Part shown: positions 45,144 through 57,900 of the stretch, one piece after another
Layout of the letters: each line of letters begins with the position of its first letter
Position numbering within the stretch: position 1 is the first letter of the stretch
Source: Isoetes taiwanensis
Taxonomy: Eukaryota; Streptophyta; Lycopodiopsida; Isoetales; Isoetaceae
Direction of reading: 5' to 3'
Length of the DNA stretch: 64,000 bases
NCBI GenBank assembly: GCA_021234155.1
Contig: JAJEKV010000341.1
Coordinates: forward strand, 174,753-238,752
Notes under the pieces: model-generated
The model's input: the letters and a program-made list of their open reading frames with translations, nothing else
Told to the model about the DNA's origin: nothing
The model's database searches: none
Program-made: the position numbers and the translations under genes

Positions 45144-46600
45144 CTATTGCTCCTACTAGTAGCGGTTATATTAATCAATGTCCATCATGCCCTCTCTCCT
45201 TTGTGCATTGTGTGGTAACCAATGCCAATTTTGTACCAGTCATGCAATCTACATGAGGATCACTACTACAAAGGAAGAGGTCAATTGGGGACCATGTCAT
45301 AGAGACACCAATGACTTCAGCTATAGGTGGAAAGTTTGTGTTTTTCGGATTTAATAATCAAATTTAATGTTTGACAATCACCATGGCAAAATGGTGGGTT
45401 AGCTCAACTCCATAAGAATAAAGCTGATATACTTTTGCAATTTAAAAAGAGTTTGCTTAATCAAAGACTGACATGCTAGTTTCCATTGTCAAAGGCACCT
45501 ATACAAAAAAAAGAGGTCAATTCTGCAACAAATATGATTCCTTTCTTGACGATTTCATCCATACCATACATGCTTTATGCTAAAGTTTGATATAGAAAGT
45601 CTGGATTCCAACAAAGTTTTATTCTTATTGCAAGTTTCAAAGATGCAATGCAAAGATTATGAATAAGAAAGATGGGAAAGTGTAACTCCCAAGAAGTCAG
45701 AAAGAGTGCATTCTTTTTAATTAGCTCACCATATGCATTCAGACTTGATGTAACATCCCTAACATTTCTTTTAAAACAAGTGTTGTGGTACAACAAGAAG
45801 AAATCTTTACCAAGTTGCATGCACCATGAGGCAACCATTATCAAAAGAATCATGGGAAGTGAATGGTTTCCTTTCCCCAAATAAGCAATATCTATTTTTC
45901 TAACTTGCATTATAGGGCGTTGGACCATGCCAAAACCATCAATTCATCCAAAGAGCATCTTTGACAAAGCCTTGCACACCATGTGCAAACTGGAGTTCTT
46001 CATCACAGGCAATGAAGCAAGCAAACAGGGCGTGTTAAATTTCATATTTCCAAGCCAGTCCTTGGGACAATTGAATCATGGCGAAGATAGTGTCGTGTAC
46101 GCCAGGAAGAGTAAACAATAGATAGTAGAAACAGGCAGGACAAAAAAGGGGCATGTCTATCAACTGTGGTCCCTTGAGTGCTGAAGCTTACCACAACAAT
46201 GGTCAGAGCGCCTGATATAAACAACAGGAAGTGCTGGAGAAAATGACAAGGGTGGGTGAAGATCATGGAGGGTGAAACAAAGGGTGGAGGAGGTGGGGAT
46301 AGATTGTGTGGGTATGTATATAAGATTCTGGAGAACAAGGATGTGAATGCAACATAAAGGCCCACACCTAGGAGAAAGAATAAGCCAAGACTCACTCTGT
46401 AGTTCAATTCATTCATTTATATATGGTTTATAGTTTATTAATAGATATTGTTTTTTGAGGAGTAAATATAGGAAAAAACTGATATTCGAATTAGGAATTT
46501 TTTAGGTTAGTGATGTGGATATAGTAATTATTGGCAGGAAGAAGGGGATAGCGAAATAAAATAGCAAGAAAGGGGTGGTTTTGGCGGAGATCACGCGTCT
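45144..46600. other. Unassigned region upstream of the RING gene
   Basis: Two minus-strand frames are long for such AT-rich DNA: 45575-45928 (117 codons) and 46042-46416 (124 codons). The second would encode hydrophobic segments (LGLFFLLGVGLYVAFTSLFS; HFLLFISGALTIVVVSF), but I know no family like it and see no conserved motif. Neither is called a gene. Confidence 0.35.
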
Positions 46601-48177
46601 TTGACTGGGAGGGGGGTATGATGGATTTTTTTTACACTAAATATAAAAGAAATAAAGGGGGTGCGTGATTCCCTATCCCAACACACATGGCCCTGCGCCT
46701 CTGCCCTACCTTTTATTATTAGCATGTCTTGGCATGCAAAAAAAGCCCCCAAACAAGAAAGATGCCCTCCATTTGTCCTGCCGCCAATCAATAATGTCGC
46801 CTCCACATTTAGAGCTGCCCCAGCTAAATGTAGCCCCTCCTCCACTTTCGTACCATTGAATTTATTGCTCCGTCAGCATCGCCGCCGTCTCCGTCTGCGC
46901 TCACGTTCCTCGCCGTCACCGTCACCGTCACCGCTCCCCCTCCCTTACTTCCCAACCATCTTCCCTTTTCCGTCGTAAAACTGGAGAAGGACACGAACCC
47001 AGAGAGTAAAAGGAAAATAAAGAGAGCTCGGATATGGCGGACAAGTCCGGCGCAATCTAAATTTCGGTGCTTTCTGTGTTGGTTTTAACGTTCTTGTGAA
47101 GAAATTACCTGGAACGGAAGTAGAGAGAAAAGTGGCCCCGTCTCTCCTATCTAAATCTGCGTCAATCGTTTTCTCGGATTATACCACCTCCCCCTTTAAT
47201 CCGGTGCCTGGCTTGTTTTGGTCAAGGCTTCGTGTTGGAAGCGGAGCAATATTTTAAGTTCTTGGACAAATGTCTCGTCTGACATGATCTGATCGGTGCC
47301 GTGTTTGGGGAATTGAGGAGTATTTTAGCATCGGCTTTGCTGTTTTTAGCATCTGGGTCGTGGTGGTTGTAGTGGGTTGTGGTTTTACCGAGAAGAATAG
47401 ACTGGTATTTGTATTGGGTCAATTAGTCCGGCAGGCATCAGAAAGACGAAGGGCAAGAAACAGTAGTTATAGGACTAGACAGAACGGAGCAGAACAGAGA
47501 AAGAAAAGAAGAGCCATTATTATTCAGGCAGGACTGTGTAACCTGCGCCTTGATCAGCGAGAAGGAGCCTGAAACGTTCGTAGTGGGTTGATTCTTGAGA
47601 AGTTTATACAGCACGACGCTTGGTGTGAATATTTGGGATGTTATATCTTGCTCTGTGCATGCTATTTAGCAGGTCTGTTTGATTCCAGAGGTGGAGTACA
47701 TCAGATAATTGCATGCGACAGATGTGTTTTGTTCTAAATCAATAGTAATGCTCAAGAAAATTGTGCTTTCAATCCGGAGCAGGATTCAAGGATTCGGGAT
47801 TGTGCAACCATAAGTTGGATTATCAATCGGAATTCATCATTTGGTTGCCCGAATAGAAAAATTCTTGAAGAACAGAGTTGTGGTTTCTTGTTTGCTACGA
47901 TTATAGCTAATCGGATATCGAAAGGCGTATTAGAAAATCTATGTAAGGTTCCATGATTTTTTTCCATCCGATTTGCAACATGGTAGTTGGGATTTTGATT
48001 CGTTTTTATCTTAAACTGCATCCATATCTCACATTCTTGCGAATTAATTTGGAGATTCGCTGTTTTCATCTCTTCCTTCTCTTATTGTTTCTTTGCGACC
48101 GTGCAGTGGGGAGGAAAACTGAGTACTTCGTTGGAAATTTTGAAATTGGAGAACTGGAATCAAGAAGGCAGGAGACA
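46601..48177 (+). promoter_or_regulatory. Likely promoter and 5' leader of the RING gene
   Basis: The sequence changes from AT-rich to a C-rich stretch at 46860-46975 ('gccgtcaccgtcaccgtcaccg') and then a mixed leader. A TATA-like 'aaatataaaaga' lies at 46639. Just before the ATG an acceptor-like 'tttgcgaccgtgcag' ends at 48106, so a 5' UTR intron is likely. No long coding frame is supported here. The start of transcription cannot be fixed by eye. Confidence 0.4.
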
Positions 48178-49734
48178 ATGGCAGTTCAAGCACAGTACCC
48201 CTCAAATATCCCGGTTGCTGATTTTTGCATCAGGTACGAGAGTTTGAATTCATATTCGTGCGTTGATCTAACCCAAATCATTTTTACATTTGATATGCGT
48301 GCAAACTGCTCTAGAGTTGCATGGGCTGCGAAATCATCAATTGGGCCGTTGCCTAATATGTAATTTGCAATGCAACAGGGCTCGGCAGGGCTATGCAAAT
48401 GGAAACAGGAACCTTATGAATCCGTTTGGACTAGCACCCAATTTGGAGGACATGCAATACCAGTTTCTCAACGGGGCTGGCACATCAAACCCGCTTCTCC
48501 TCTTCAATCCAAGTATGACATCGCTTTGCGCCTCTGTCTTTGTTTTCTTTTGTTTGTGTTCCTTTTTTTTTGGAAGGCGTTAGGGTGAGATTCATGTGAT
48601 TTTTTCTTTTGGAACTATACTATGAGAAGGCAGTGTTGCTTTGAGATCTGTTGTGAGAGCCATAATCTGATCATCTCTTATTGCATATCCAGTTCCTGTA
48701 TCTGCTCCAGTACCTGCTCCTGTTCAGCAACAGTCCACATTGCTAAATGAAAATGAACGGGAGTTCTTGTTGAATTTGAATAGCTCCAACAAAAGACCAC
48801 GGGAATCGGATCTTTTTGCACAACATCATCAGCAGCAGCATCATCGCCATCATCATCAACAGCAGCAGCAGCAACAGCAGCAGCAGATCATTAACATCCC
48901 AGAATTCCATGGATGCACAACTGATACTGCCCCTCAATCTACAGTGGTTTCTACAGGCCTTTGCCTTGCCTTCCAAGATGATCGGCTCAGTTCTTCGGCA
49001 CAGGCATCCAACAGGAGAACAGACTATTGTGGCAGTACTGTTTCATTGATGAGTGATGAATTATCAGTGGAACTACAACAGCAGAGAGATGAGATTGATC
49101 AATTGATGAGAGCTCAGGTAAATCTATGCCTTTCAATTATGCTAGTTTATACATTTGTGATTCATGATAGAGTGGAGATTGATGTTGTATTGCTTGAAAT
49201 TATCAGGAGGAACGAACAAGACAAGCTTTAGAGGAGAAGAGACAACAACATTTGAAGTCACTTTTAACAACATTGGACAGATCTGCATCAAGAAGACTTA
49301 GGGAAAAGGAGGCAGAAATTGAAAGGGTGAATCACAAGAACATGGAACTTGAAGAGAAAGTAAAGCAGTTGACGTTAGAAAACCGTATGATTCTAAACAA
49401 GTTGAAGAACAGCGATAACACGATAGCTTTGTTGAAAAATAACCTGCAACAAGCGATGGCAATGAGCTTGGAGAAGAGTTGTGGCAATTGTGAGGCAGAT
49501 GATGCTGAATCTTCCCATCCAGATGATACAGTGGATGCACATGCTAAGACTTTTCGAGAAAACAAGGAATTGAAGGAGAAAAGAACTTGTAGGGTGTGTA
49601 GGTCCAATGATGTTTGCATACTGCTGCTGCCATGCCGCCATCTCTGCCTTTGCAAGGATTGCGAGGTCCGTCTTGATGCATGTCCCCTTTGTAGATCACT
49701 CAAGAATGCAAGTGTGCAAGTTTATATGTCATGA
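48178..49734 (+). CDS. BOI/BRG-type RING E3 ubiquitin ligase, four exons, 380 residues
   Basis: A RING-HC E3 ligase of the BOI (BOTRYTIS SUSCEPTIBLE1 INTERACTOR) group, which ubiquitinates partner proteins and acts in stress, cell death and gibberellin responses. Exons: 48178-48233, 48379-48512, 48693-49117, 49207-49734. All introns are GT-AG and the phases agree. It starts MAVQAQYPSNIPVADFCIR, the typical MAVQAQYPSN start. Residues ~107-128 are a Gln/His tract; ~206-290 are a charged helical, probably coiled-coil region (the WRD-like part). The C-terminal RING uses Cys333, Cys336, Cys348, His350, Cys354, Cys357, Cys364 and Cys367 (CRVC...LPCRHLCLCKDC...CPLC), ending VQVYMS. Length, domain order and short tail fit the family. 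No frame damage is seen. The Gln/His tract is coded mostly by CAG/CAT runs and may vary in length. Confidence 0.93.
48826..48888 (+). repeat. CAG/CAT-rich microsatellite coding Gln/His tract
   Basis: Runs of CAG, CAA and CAT codons inside exon 3 of the RING gene give HH-QQQ-HH-R-HHH-Q10. Such tracts are prone to length change. Confidence 0.85.
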
Positions 49735-52700
49735 TCCCGTCTTTGGAAAATTGGCTTGGCTGATTGTACAAGGCCCATTGTTTGAATGGTTTCAGGAGTG
49801 GTATTGATCCAGCAGCATGACTGCAGATCATCCTTTTTGAAATGAAGCTTGGAAGAGTAGGAAGTTCTAGGATGTAAATGGTAGATGTAGGATTTGTGAG
49901 ATCCAAATCCGGATTTAGGTCATTAACATGGCTGTAGACCTTGTGATATCATGATATGTTGATGACTGATTGTACAAAGCCCATTTAATGGAGAGTGGCT
50001 GCCCTTGTCTAGCAGACCATTTTATTTTTTGGATCAAAGCGTGGCCTTCATTGTCTCTTCTTCTTTGCCAGCATTTTTCTTTATATATTACTAATGCAAG
50101 GTTAATCGAGATGGTGTTCATATGTTCTTGATGATATGCCAAACACGGAAACGTGGTGATCTTGAGTTAGAAGTTTTTCAGGCCAACCATCCTAAGGCTC
50201 TGATTCAAAACAATTTTCTGATGAGCAAAGGTTTTGTCTATACAGTAACTCAAAACTCTAGAACTCTATTGTGATTATGCATTATACATGATTCATTCAC
50301 GTATTCCTTATGTGAACTAAGAAAATGGTCGATGACAATAACAAAGTTAATAGCATAAAGAACTTACAGCCTCACTGGTGAGGCTTGAATTTTAAACCCA
50401 TTTGCTTAAACCCATTCACTTGTGATACCATAGTTTACTAAAAACCATTTGCTCACATGACAAAACTAATTCTAGATGATGCAAATCATGTCAGAATTTG
50501 GCAACCTTGTGGATTTAATACTATGGTACTACACAATCAACTCTCATGTCCTAATGGAAATGATCGTGCTAATAGAAGAATACTTACAAAACTAAGATTT
50601 TTGACACAAAATTATCATATCTCTTGCTAACTATATTTTGGCATTGCAAATTTTAAATTAGGACACCGATGAGTTCAGAGCTCAAGAATAAAGTTCTATG
50701 TTATGATGTCATCTTTATCCTATTGAAAAGACTTGATTAATAATTTTCCTACTATTTGTCAGACCGTTATTGAAGCAATGTTGTATAATAACATCATCGA
50801 CAAATTGGCAATCGAATAGTGTAAAGAAAGCGAGATCAAAGATATATGCATAAAAAATAGAGCACATGTATGAAGATGATCATAAAAAAATTGGAATAGG
50901 AGACTAAATAGTAGTCAAATGTGCATATTCAGAGTTTGCATTTACAAGGTACACGACAATTTAAATTGTAGTTTGAATTGACAACAATTCCAGCCTACAT
51001 GTTCATTAAATCTAGCATTTAGATGGAAAGGCATGGGGGGTCTTTGGTGGCAGTACAATATAAGAAATTAGATTTTCTTGTTCATATCATCATAATATCT
51101 TCAAATTTGCCTTATTTAAAGCGACATGGGTGGTGACAACCTGAAAACTGGAATCATAATTGTGGCATCTGTGAAGTCGCGCATAGGGGCACCTTTGAGT
51201 TCAAAGCACACATGCATTATCTCTTTAATTTACTGAGAAAGCCAAAAGACACACTTGCCTTGTGTCTTTGCTAAGGATCAGTATCCACAAGATAAAGTTA
51301 CAACATCATATTGTTTGGTCATTGGGACCCAGGTAATTTGTTGATGTAATAATTCTATAACCTATGGTTGAAGTCATGCATGTGTCATTTGTGAATAAAT
51401 TAGAGTTGTTGACAATGAACAAGTAGATAAGTTATGTGTAGTGGACCTAACCTCACCACACAAAGTCCATGATAGCACCCACAAAACGCATTCATATGCT
51501 ACATGCATGTGGATAGGTTTTTTTTTAATACTGCATCTTTCATGTTTCCAAGACAGACAAGATCTGAAATTCCAAAACAAAAGTGACAAAAAAAAGTATT
51601 GTGGGGAAACATGTGTCATAAAGACAATGAGCACTTGGGCTAAATCTAGCAATAAATGTTAAACTGGTGTATAGTGCGTGAGCATAAGCACGATTAATAT
51701 AACATGCTTCAATGACCAATACTAATTGTTTTATGGTTCTAATGCGACTTTGTGCCAAATTAGCCCATGATAATGGGTAACATATATGATTTTTTACACA
51801 CCACACTCTTTGAAAGTCCCATAAAGGATTGTCCTCGAGTAGCCCATCATTTTCATGAATATCATACAACTCGAACGTTCAAACGTTCGGTAGCACTAAA
51901 GTTGAGAATCCATCTTTATTTTAATCAGAGTGTGCTATGCATCATGTGTATGTGTGCGTTGGTGGGGAGGGGTGGAAGGCATATATGACTAGAGGCCAAC
52001 CTCTTTTGAGACAATAGTTGGCTAAGCATAATGCGTATGTGCGGCTAGAATATGGAACATATGTGGTGAACCTGTTCTGGGCACTGCACTTCAATAATAA
52101 GATGCATAGACAGAAAAGCCAAGAACACGTCTTCTGCGTGCAAACATGTCAAAAGTTGTGCTAGAATGACAAGGCCATTCATGATATGGAAGAAGATGGT
52201 GTGGTCGTCCTCACCACTTGAGCAAGCACAAACAATCAAGGCCCATTTACACCCTCCACATGTTGTATATGTGTAGGACCAACCCCCACACAATATTGAT
52301 GTGCTCCCCTATCTTGTGACGACAATAGCCTTAGCCTTTTGCAATTCAACATTGTCTGATGATGCTATGGGTGGCCACCAGGTAACAACCACCCTACTTC
52401 TGACCCTCACAGTAAGTAAGTAGTTTATTCCTGCTACTGCACTACTGCAGAACTAGGGAGCTGTTTGGAGATGGGTGGGAGCAGTTTCGTGGTGGGCATG
52501 CTTTCTCGGTAACTTTCAGAGGGCACGCTTTAATTGATGTGCGAGCAACAACAATGAACAAGTGATGCTGTGGAGGTGGTGGAAGTTAAGGGCCCCATGG
52601 GTAGTGGGACAAAGCAACACCCAAAAAAACCTTCTAGGATGAGGCAATAGCAGCAATTACATAAGAAATGAAGGGGACCTCTCATGGGCCAACCTTTGGA

Positions 52701-54869
52701 CTAGTTGAATATATCCCAAACCAACATGGGGATTACTTCTCTTCTCATGCAGACGTGCCTACCTTTGGCATATATCGTGCCAAACGTTCAAACACACTCT
52801 GACATACGCAGCAACAAGGAAAGAAAGTAACAAGGTTATAATATGCACAAAATATAAGATATTCCATGGGGGGGAGATACCGACAGCATATGGATTCTTT
52901 ATGGGGGTTGGCGGTGGGGCCGGGGGAGGAAGATATGGTGGGGTCAGGGTGGCAGGGTCATACATACTCCCTGGCTTGGCTGCCCAGATCCGCTGTCACG
53001 ATCAATTTCTGCCCAGATCCTGCTTCGGCCTACCCAAAAAGTCCTCTGTACCAATCAATAGGCCTACCCTTGCTTCATCTGCACACCCATTCCAAAACCT
53101 TCCCGCCCAATCCGACCCCACCACGTATGCATCTGCCACGTACGTATCGTGTCAGCCTGCCACGTATGCCCCACTCCCGGCCATGGCCACCACATGGGCC
53201 CGTCCCTTTTCGGCCCTGTCCTTTTTGGCGCTACATCTCGTACGTCCTCCTCAAGACTTTTGAGAAAGAAATAGGCACGGACTTGAAAGCGAGGCCCCAC
53301 CCCACTCGTCCCTGTTCTTTCGGCCCAAAAGAAAAGCGAAGAAGCCTCTTCTTCTCCGTGTATTTGGTGGACACAAACGTTAGGCGATATGATATGGAAT
53401 GGCTAAGCTAACCTTAGAGTGGTCCTTTTTGAAGTGGGCCCTACCTTTGACACCAAAAAAAAAAACAATACTGCAGATGTGTCATACACACCCCACCCCC
53501 ACCCCCTCTATGCAGGATGATGAGCTATACACACTTTACTTGACCTTACTGACCTTACCTTACCTGTCCTGACTTGACCTGACCTTACCTGCCGTGTACC
53601 CCTTCACACGGACTCCCGCACACGCAGCAGCAGCTGCCCTACTTTTCCAAAGTTTCGTAGCGTTTCTTTACGCTTGTGTGTTGCTTTCTAGGCCTGTTTG
53701 GTTTGGCCTTTGCTCTTTAAGATATGGCGCCGGTCCTCTGTCCCGCCCCTTGCACACTTGTCGTGTGCTCCCAAAGCCTGAAAATTATGACTTATGGGTC
53801 CATTTTTTTGGGCCCCCAATCTCGCCCTCCACGGATTTCCCTGTACCTGACCACCCCGAGATTTTTGTGCGCACGTATCCCTCCCTTTAAAGGACTCGCA
53901 TTTCGCGAAAAAGATCTTTCCTCTCTGACACGTCAGCATCCATTGTCCCTGTAAGTTTTTGGACCCAATTCATCAATCGGCCACATGCTGCTCTTTTTCG
54001 TTCCTTTTTTTTTTGCACCAGAGCACGTCCTTCTGCACTACTATTATATACTTCCCTTGTAATGTTGACTGTCCCACACATTTCCGTCATAATACTTTGG
54101 CCCTTTGGCTTTTGTGTACTGTGGCCAGATTGAGATTTTGAAGAAAAAGAAGGCAATTATACCCACACACACATGTGTGTGTCCACCTTACACTTCCAAG
54201 TTGCCTTTTTTCCTCTGTCTTTGATCAAGATGCCTTGCCTGCATTGTTATTATTGTGACACCCGCATTTCAAATGTTTTAAAATCTGCGCTTCAGTGGAC
54301 AGAATATGATTGTCCTCGTTATATTATTTCACCCCCACTCAAAAAGGCTTCTCTACTTGTTTGTTACCTCTGCCAGTGCAAGGATAGGCCAAGGCAAGGA
54401 GACGTGCAGTGTTGGCAAGCCTGTCAGCCCTTGACATGTCATATGTCTGTTGTGCTTTGTCACCTTGACATTTTCCAAGATGGAAGAATTAAATAGTGCA
54501 AGAAATGCATATATGCGCCTGTAATTTCTTCGTATTTGGAGGGACGGGCCCTAGCTTTTTGGCTGTGGGCTCCTCCTGCACCTCCTGAAGTAGTAATTAA
54601 AGGGTTTGGCCGCCGCTGCATAAAGGGAGATACGCTTGTGGGGTTATAAATTGGTACTTGAGATGACATTGTGGATTATTTGGTACTGCAGCTCTACCCT
54701 ACCCTTTTGTTAAACGCAATTGTCCATTGGGGTCACACAAAACCATAAAGATTTTATTCCTATTCATGACATGTCTGTTTTATTTTACCTTTTAACGGTG
54801 TCTTTTTACTTATTCAAATTTCGCTTAATGACTTTCCTTCCAACTGCATTTGGTTAGGTGTAAAAGAAT
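49735..54869. other. Unassigned intergenic region
   Basis: The first few hundred bases are presumably the 3' UTR of the RING gene. Beyond that I see no coding family. A C-rich segment (52860-53340) gives long open frames on both strands through base composition, not coding. A simple repeat of 'tgacctta(cc)' type lies at 53537-53592. Confidence 0.45.
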
Positions 54870-56300
54870 TTTGGAGTACTACAACTTCGAAAGCCTACAT
54901 ATATGGGCCATCTACTTTAATTGAGGGCAAAGGCAACAATAATTGACTTGACCAAGTAAATATGAGATGTTGTAAGTCCATGCAATTACTATTACCTACA
55001 TGGTCGAAGGACAAAGGCACACTTACAAGGAAGCACTTCATGTAATATTTCTATGCATATATAAAAATTGTAAGCTACATAGTCAAATTGTAGTTGCTAT
55101 TGTAGGGTTGGTGCATATCTTAGTTTGTATTATCTTAAAGTATTGCAAATCTTGATTGTTATTATACAGTTGGTGCATGTCTTAATTTGTGCTTCCTTTA
55201 AGTAGGCTATGTAAGCTTTTGGGCCTAACAATAATATCCAAGTCAAATTAGAAATTTAAAAGTCCAATTGGGAAAAGTGATGAAGGTAAGAAATAGACAA
55301 CATGCATTGACGTCCATGTGCTCTAATATAAGAAACAAGCACATGAATTAACATCTAGTTGCCTTATTCACACCGCCTACACCGATTTCTTAATAAGGGT
55401 ATGATCTCTCTTTTATATTTCAAGGCTTCTAGATGCATTCCTCCATAGGCACGATTTGATGGCCAAGATTTGATGAAATAGGTATGGGGATGGATGGGAT
55501 ATAGAGTAGGGTAACAAAAGAGAACGGATGAATTTGCTATGGGCAAAAAAACACTTATGCGCAATTGATGAAACATGAAGGAAGGAAAAGGAAGAGCATT
55601 GGAGTCAAGGTGTTGTATCCATTTAGGGCATGGGTTGGATTGGTTGCACCCTTTGAAAATGCATAGATTTGACAATGCTATCATCTTCACTTTTCAATTG
55701 TCAGATTGACATTTCCAAGAGGTAGGAGAATACAATAGTGAGACGAATGCGTGTGTACGTGTACCTTATTCAATTCAATTCTAAATCAAAGGGTATGTAG
55801 GAGCTTACTTCATCTCGCAAAGTAGCAAGTTAAGCTACATATACTTATTGACATGTTCTTAATTATCTTATGTCAAGATGTGCATAATGAATTTTCAAAC
55901 CCTTTAAGTGTGAAAGATCTTTGGGCTAGTACAACTTCACAAGTCTATTGTATGTTCGGTTGGCCATCAACTCTAATTGAGGGACAACCACTGAACACAT
56001 TGATTGTATTGCAAGCCGTCAATATTTGACTATATAAACTAGAATGTGGCCAACAACTTTATGTAATTACTCTTACCCAAACAATCAACTCATGGCATTT
56101 TCACTTGTAGGATAGAGAACAAAAAAAGGCTGGTCGTATAAGAAAGGATTGCCCATAGTAGTATTTCACCTCCCAAGTCCCTGCATGTGCAAAACTTGTG
56201 ACCTACATATTCATCCAATTGCTAGTGAACGCCTCATAATAGTTTCTGCATCTTGTTTGTACTACCTTAAAATATTTATGAATGTGCTTATGAGTTGCAA
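54870..56300. repeat. Pair of diverged direct repeats (~350 bp each)
   Basis: Landmarks 'tagtacaactt(c)', 'ggccatc', 'ttaattgaggg(a)ca' and 'ttgtattatcttaaa(g/a)tatt' occur in the same order at about 54880-55150 and 55920-56275. They look like two old copies of an unnamed repeat. No ends or coding content are visible. Confidence 0.5.
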
Positions 56301-56326
56301 AACTGAAAACCTAAGCAATTGAACAT

Positions 56327-57331
56327 GATAAAATAGTGTGTATTATTGTTAGCAGGCTTGCGTAAATCGAGGTGCAAGGTTTTGCTAAAATTCTATCCTA
56401 TCTACATGGTATGCCACACCACAATTTTGTGAGAAGTTGGGTTTTAATAGTTTCGGATCTACTGTTTTTTCAATCTTAAAAACGTGTATGAATGATGCAG
56501 AGGGCATTAGTTGTAAATTTGTGAAAGCATAATTGAACATGATAAAATAGTAATATATGTTTAGGTGCGATAGACAGACATAGATAGGGAACAAACCTTA
56601 CTTATAAAGTGTACACATAATATGAAGTCCAAACGAAATCTTAAACAAATACACTGAGTCTACGTACAAATACAGAATATTTTTGGTGCAAGTAGAGGTT
56701 ATGTTCGTCAACCTCAATGGATCCACATCATGAAAAACCTATCCCAAAGAACTCTAGGAACGTCTGTCAACTTGATGTGAAGTTCATTTGCGAGGCTGAC
56801 AGGTATAGAAGCTCCTCCCGTCGTGCGTATGGTGGCGAATTTGAATGTGTAGACATGCTTTAATATCATGTCCCATACACACAACTCAAGTTTACCAGCA
56901 ACAATGTTATACTTTGTTAGAAACTTGGGAAGCGCATAATCACCAGCTGCATCATGTGGGATCGAGCAATTATCTCCCATTGCAGACGCCATGTGTATGA
57001 TGCTTCCTGACCTGAAGCAAGTTCCCTCGCATATGTACTTAGAAGGGAACTTTTTTTACTTTAATTTTAATACAGCAACATGCCAACAGGTATTATGAAT
57101 TGCCGCATAGCCTCCTGCAATAATAAGATATCATTCAAAAAGAAGATAGGAAAAATGCATTGATAAACTCCTTAATTAAGACGATAAAATAATTTATTAA
57201 GAAGCATATAAGCAATTGTTATTGTTAGAACTAACAAATCTTACACTCTCCATCCCTACGATGTACGCGAACTATCGCCCTTGGCTTAGGATTTCCAAGT
57301 ACGTAAGGTACGAAGGGTGTGTAGGGCTTCA
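56327..57331 (-). repeat. Unknown repeat unit, copy 1, with a minus-strand open frame
   Basis: It matches 57901-59292 apart from insertions. The minus-strand frame 56714-56992 (92 codons) reads YALPKFLTKYNIVAGKLELC, then GGASIPVSLANELHIKL and ends RVLWDRFFMMWIH. The same frame is kept in copy 2 (58303-58623) with mostly conservative changes, and an in-frame indel of three codons, suggesting it once coded for protein. I do not recognise the family. A Helitron helicase end lies just beyond copy 2, so the unit may be Helitron-derived. Confidence 0.6.
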
Positions 57332-57900
57332 TGACGGAGGGCCTTTCCATGGTGATGTAGTCACCATGGGAGGGGAATTTCCTGTATTGGTACGATGGGA
57401 GCATCATATGGTTTCGGGAGCGTCACAGTGGTATCAGAGCATGATTTTGGTTGACCAGATCATTGCACTGACCATATTCTAACTCGTTAGATTGGTTAGT
57501 TGTAGGGGACTTTAATTTACGATAAATTACCCCAATTCCATAGTTTAGTATGAGTGTTGGCCTAGTTATGGGAGATAGGAGAAATAAGCTAGTTAGGAAG
57601 TAAATTGTGAGTTATTAGGGTTAAGTCCATTGAGTTTTGGGAGAACGAGATCCCTTGAGTCCGTAACTCAGACGGAGGCGATTCTTGCACCAACAACTTG
57701 TCGGGGACAGTCCAATTGGCCAAGGGGCATAGGTGGGCGGCGCCAAAATGTCATCAAATAGGCCTTAGAGCCAGAGGGGCGTGATCAGGGAAATGCCGCT
57801 TTAAAATTCAAAAAGAAACGCCAAAATCCACCATCACGGCCCCTATAAAAATCGCGTATAAAATTGACGCGTATTTTTCTGTCGTATAAAACAGCAGCAT
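57332..57900 (+). repeat. LTR end plus leader fragment inserted between the two unit copies
   Basis: It matches 61057-61625. The last ~95 bp of an LTR (ending CGTCACA at 57427) are followed by G and the PBS TGGTATCAGAGC (57429-57440), then ~460 bp of leader. The fragment lacks the rest of the LTR and any coding sequence. Confidence 0.8.

Noticed and set aside
48740-49231. 163-codon frame taken as a complete protein
   Set aside because: It is exon 3 of the RING gene read through its donor site at 49118 into the intron.
52866-53411. 181-codon plus frame in a C-rich stretch
   Set aside because: Proline/serine/histidine-rich in every frame, open on both strands through base composition; no splice-supported start or known domain.
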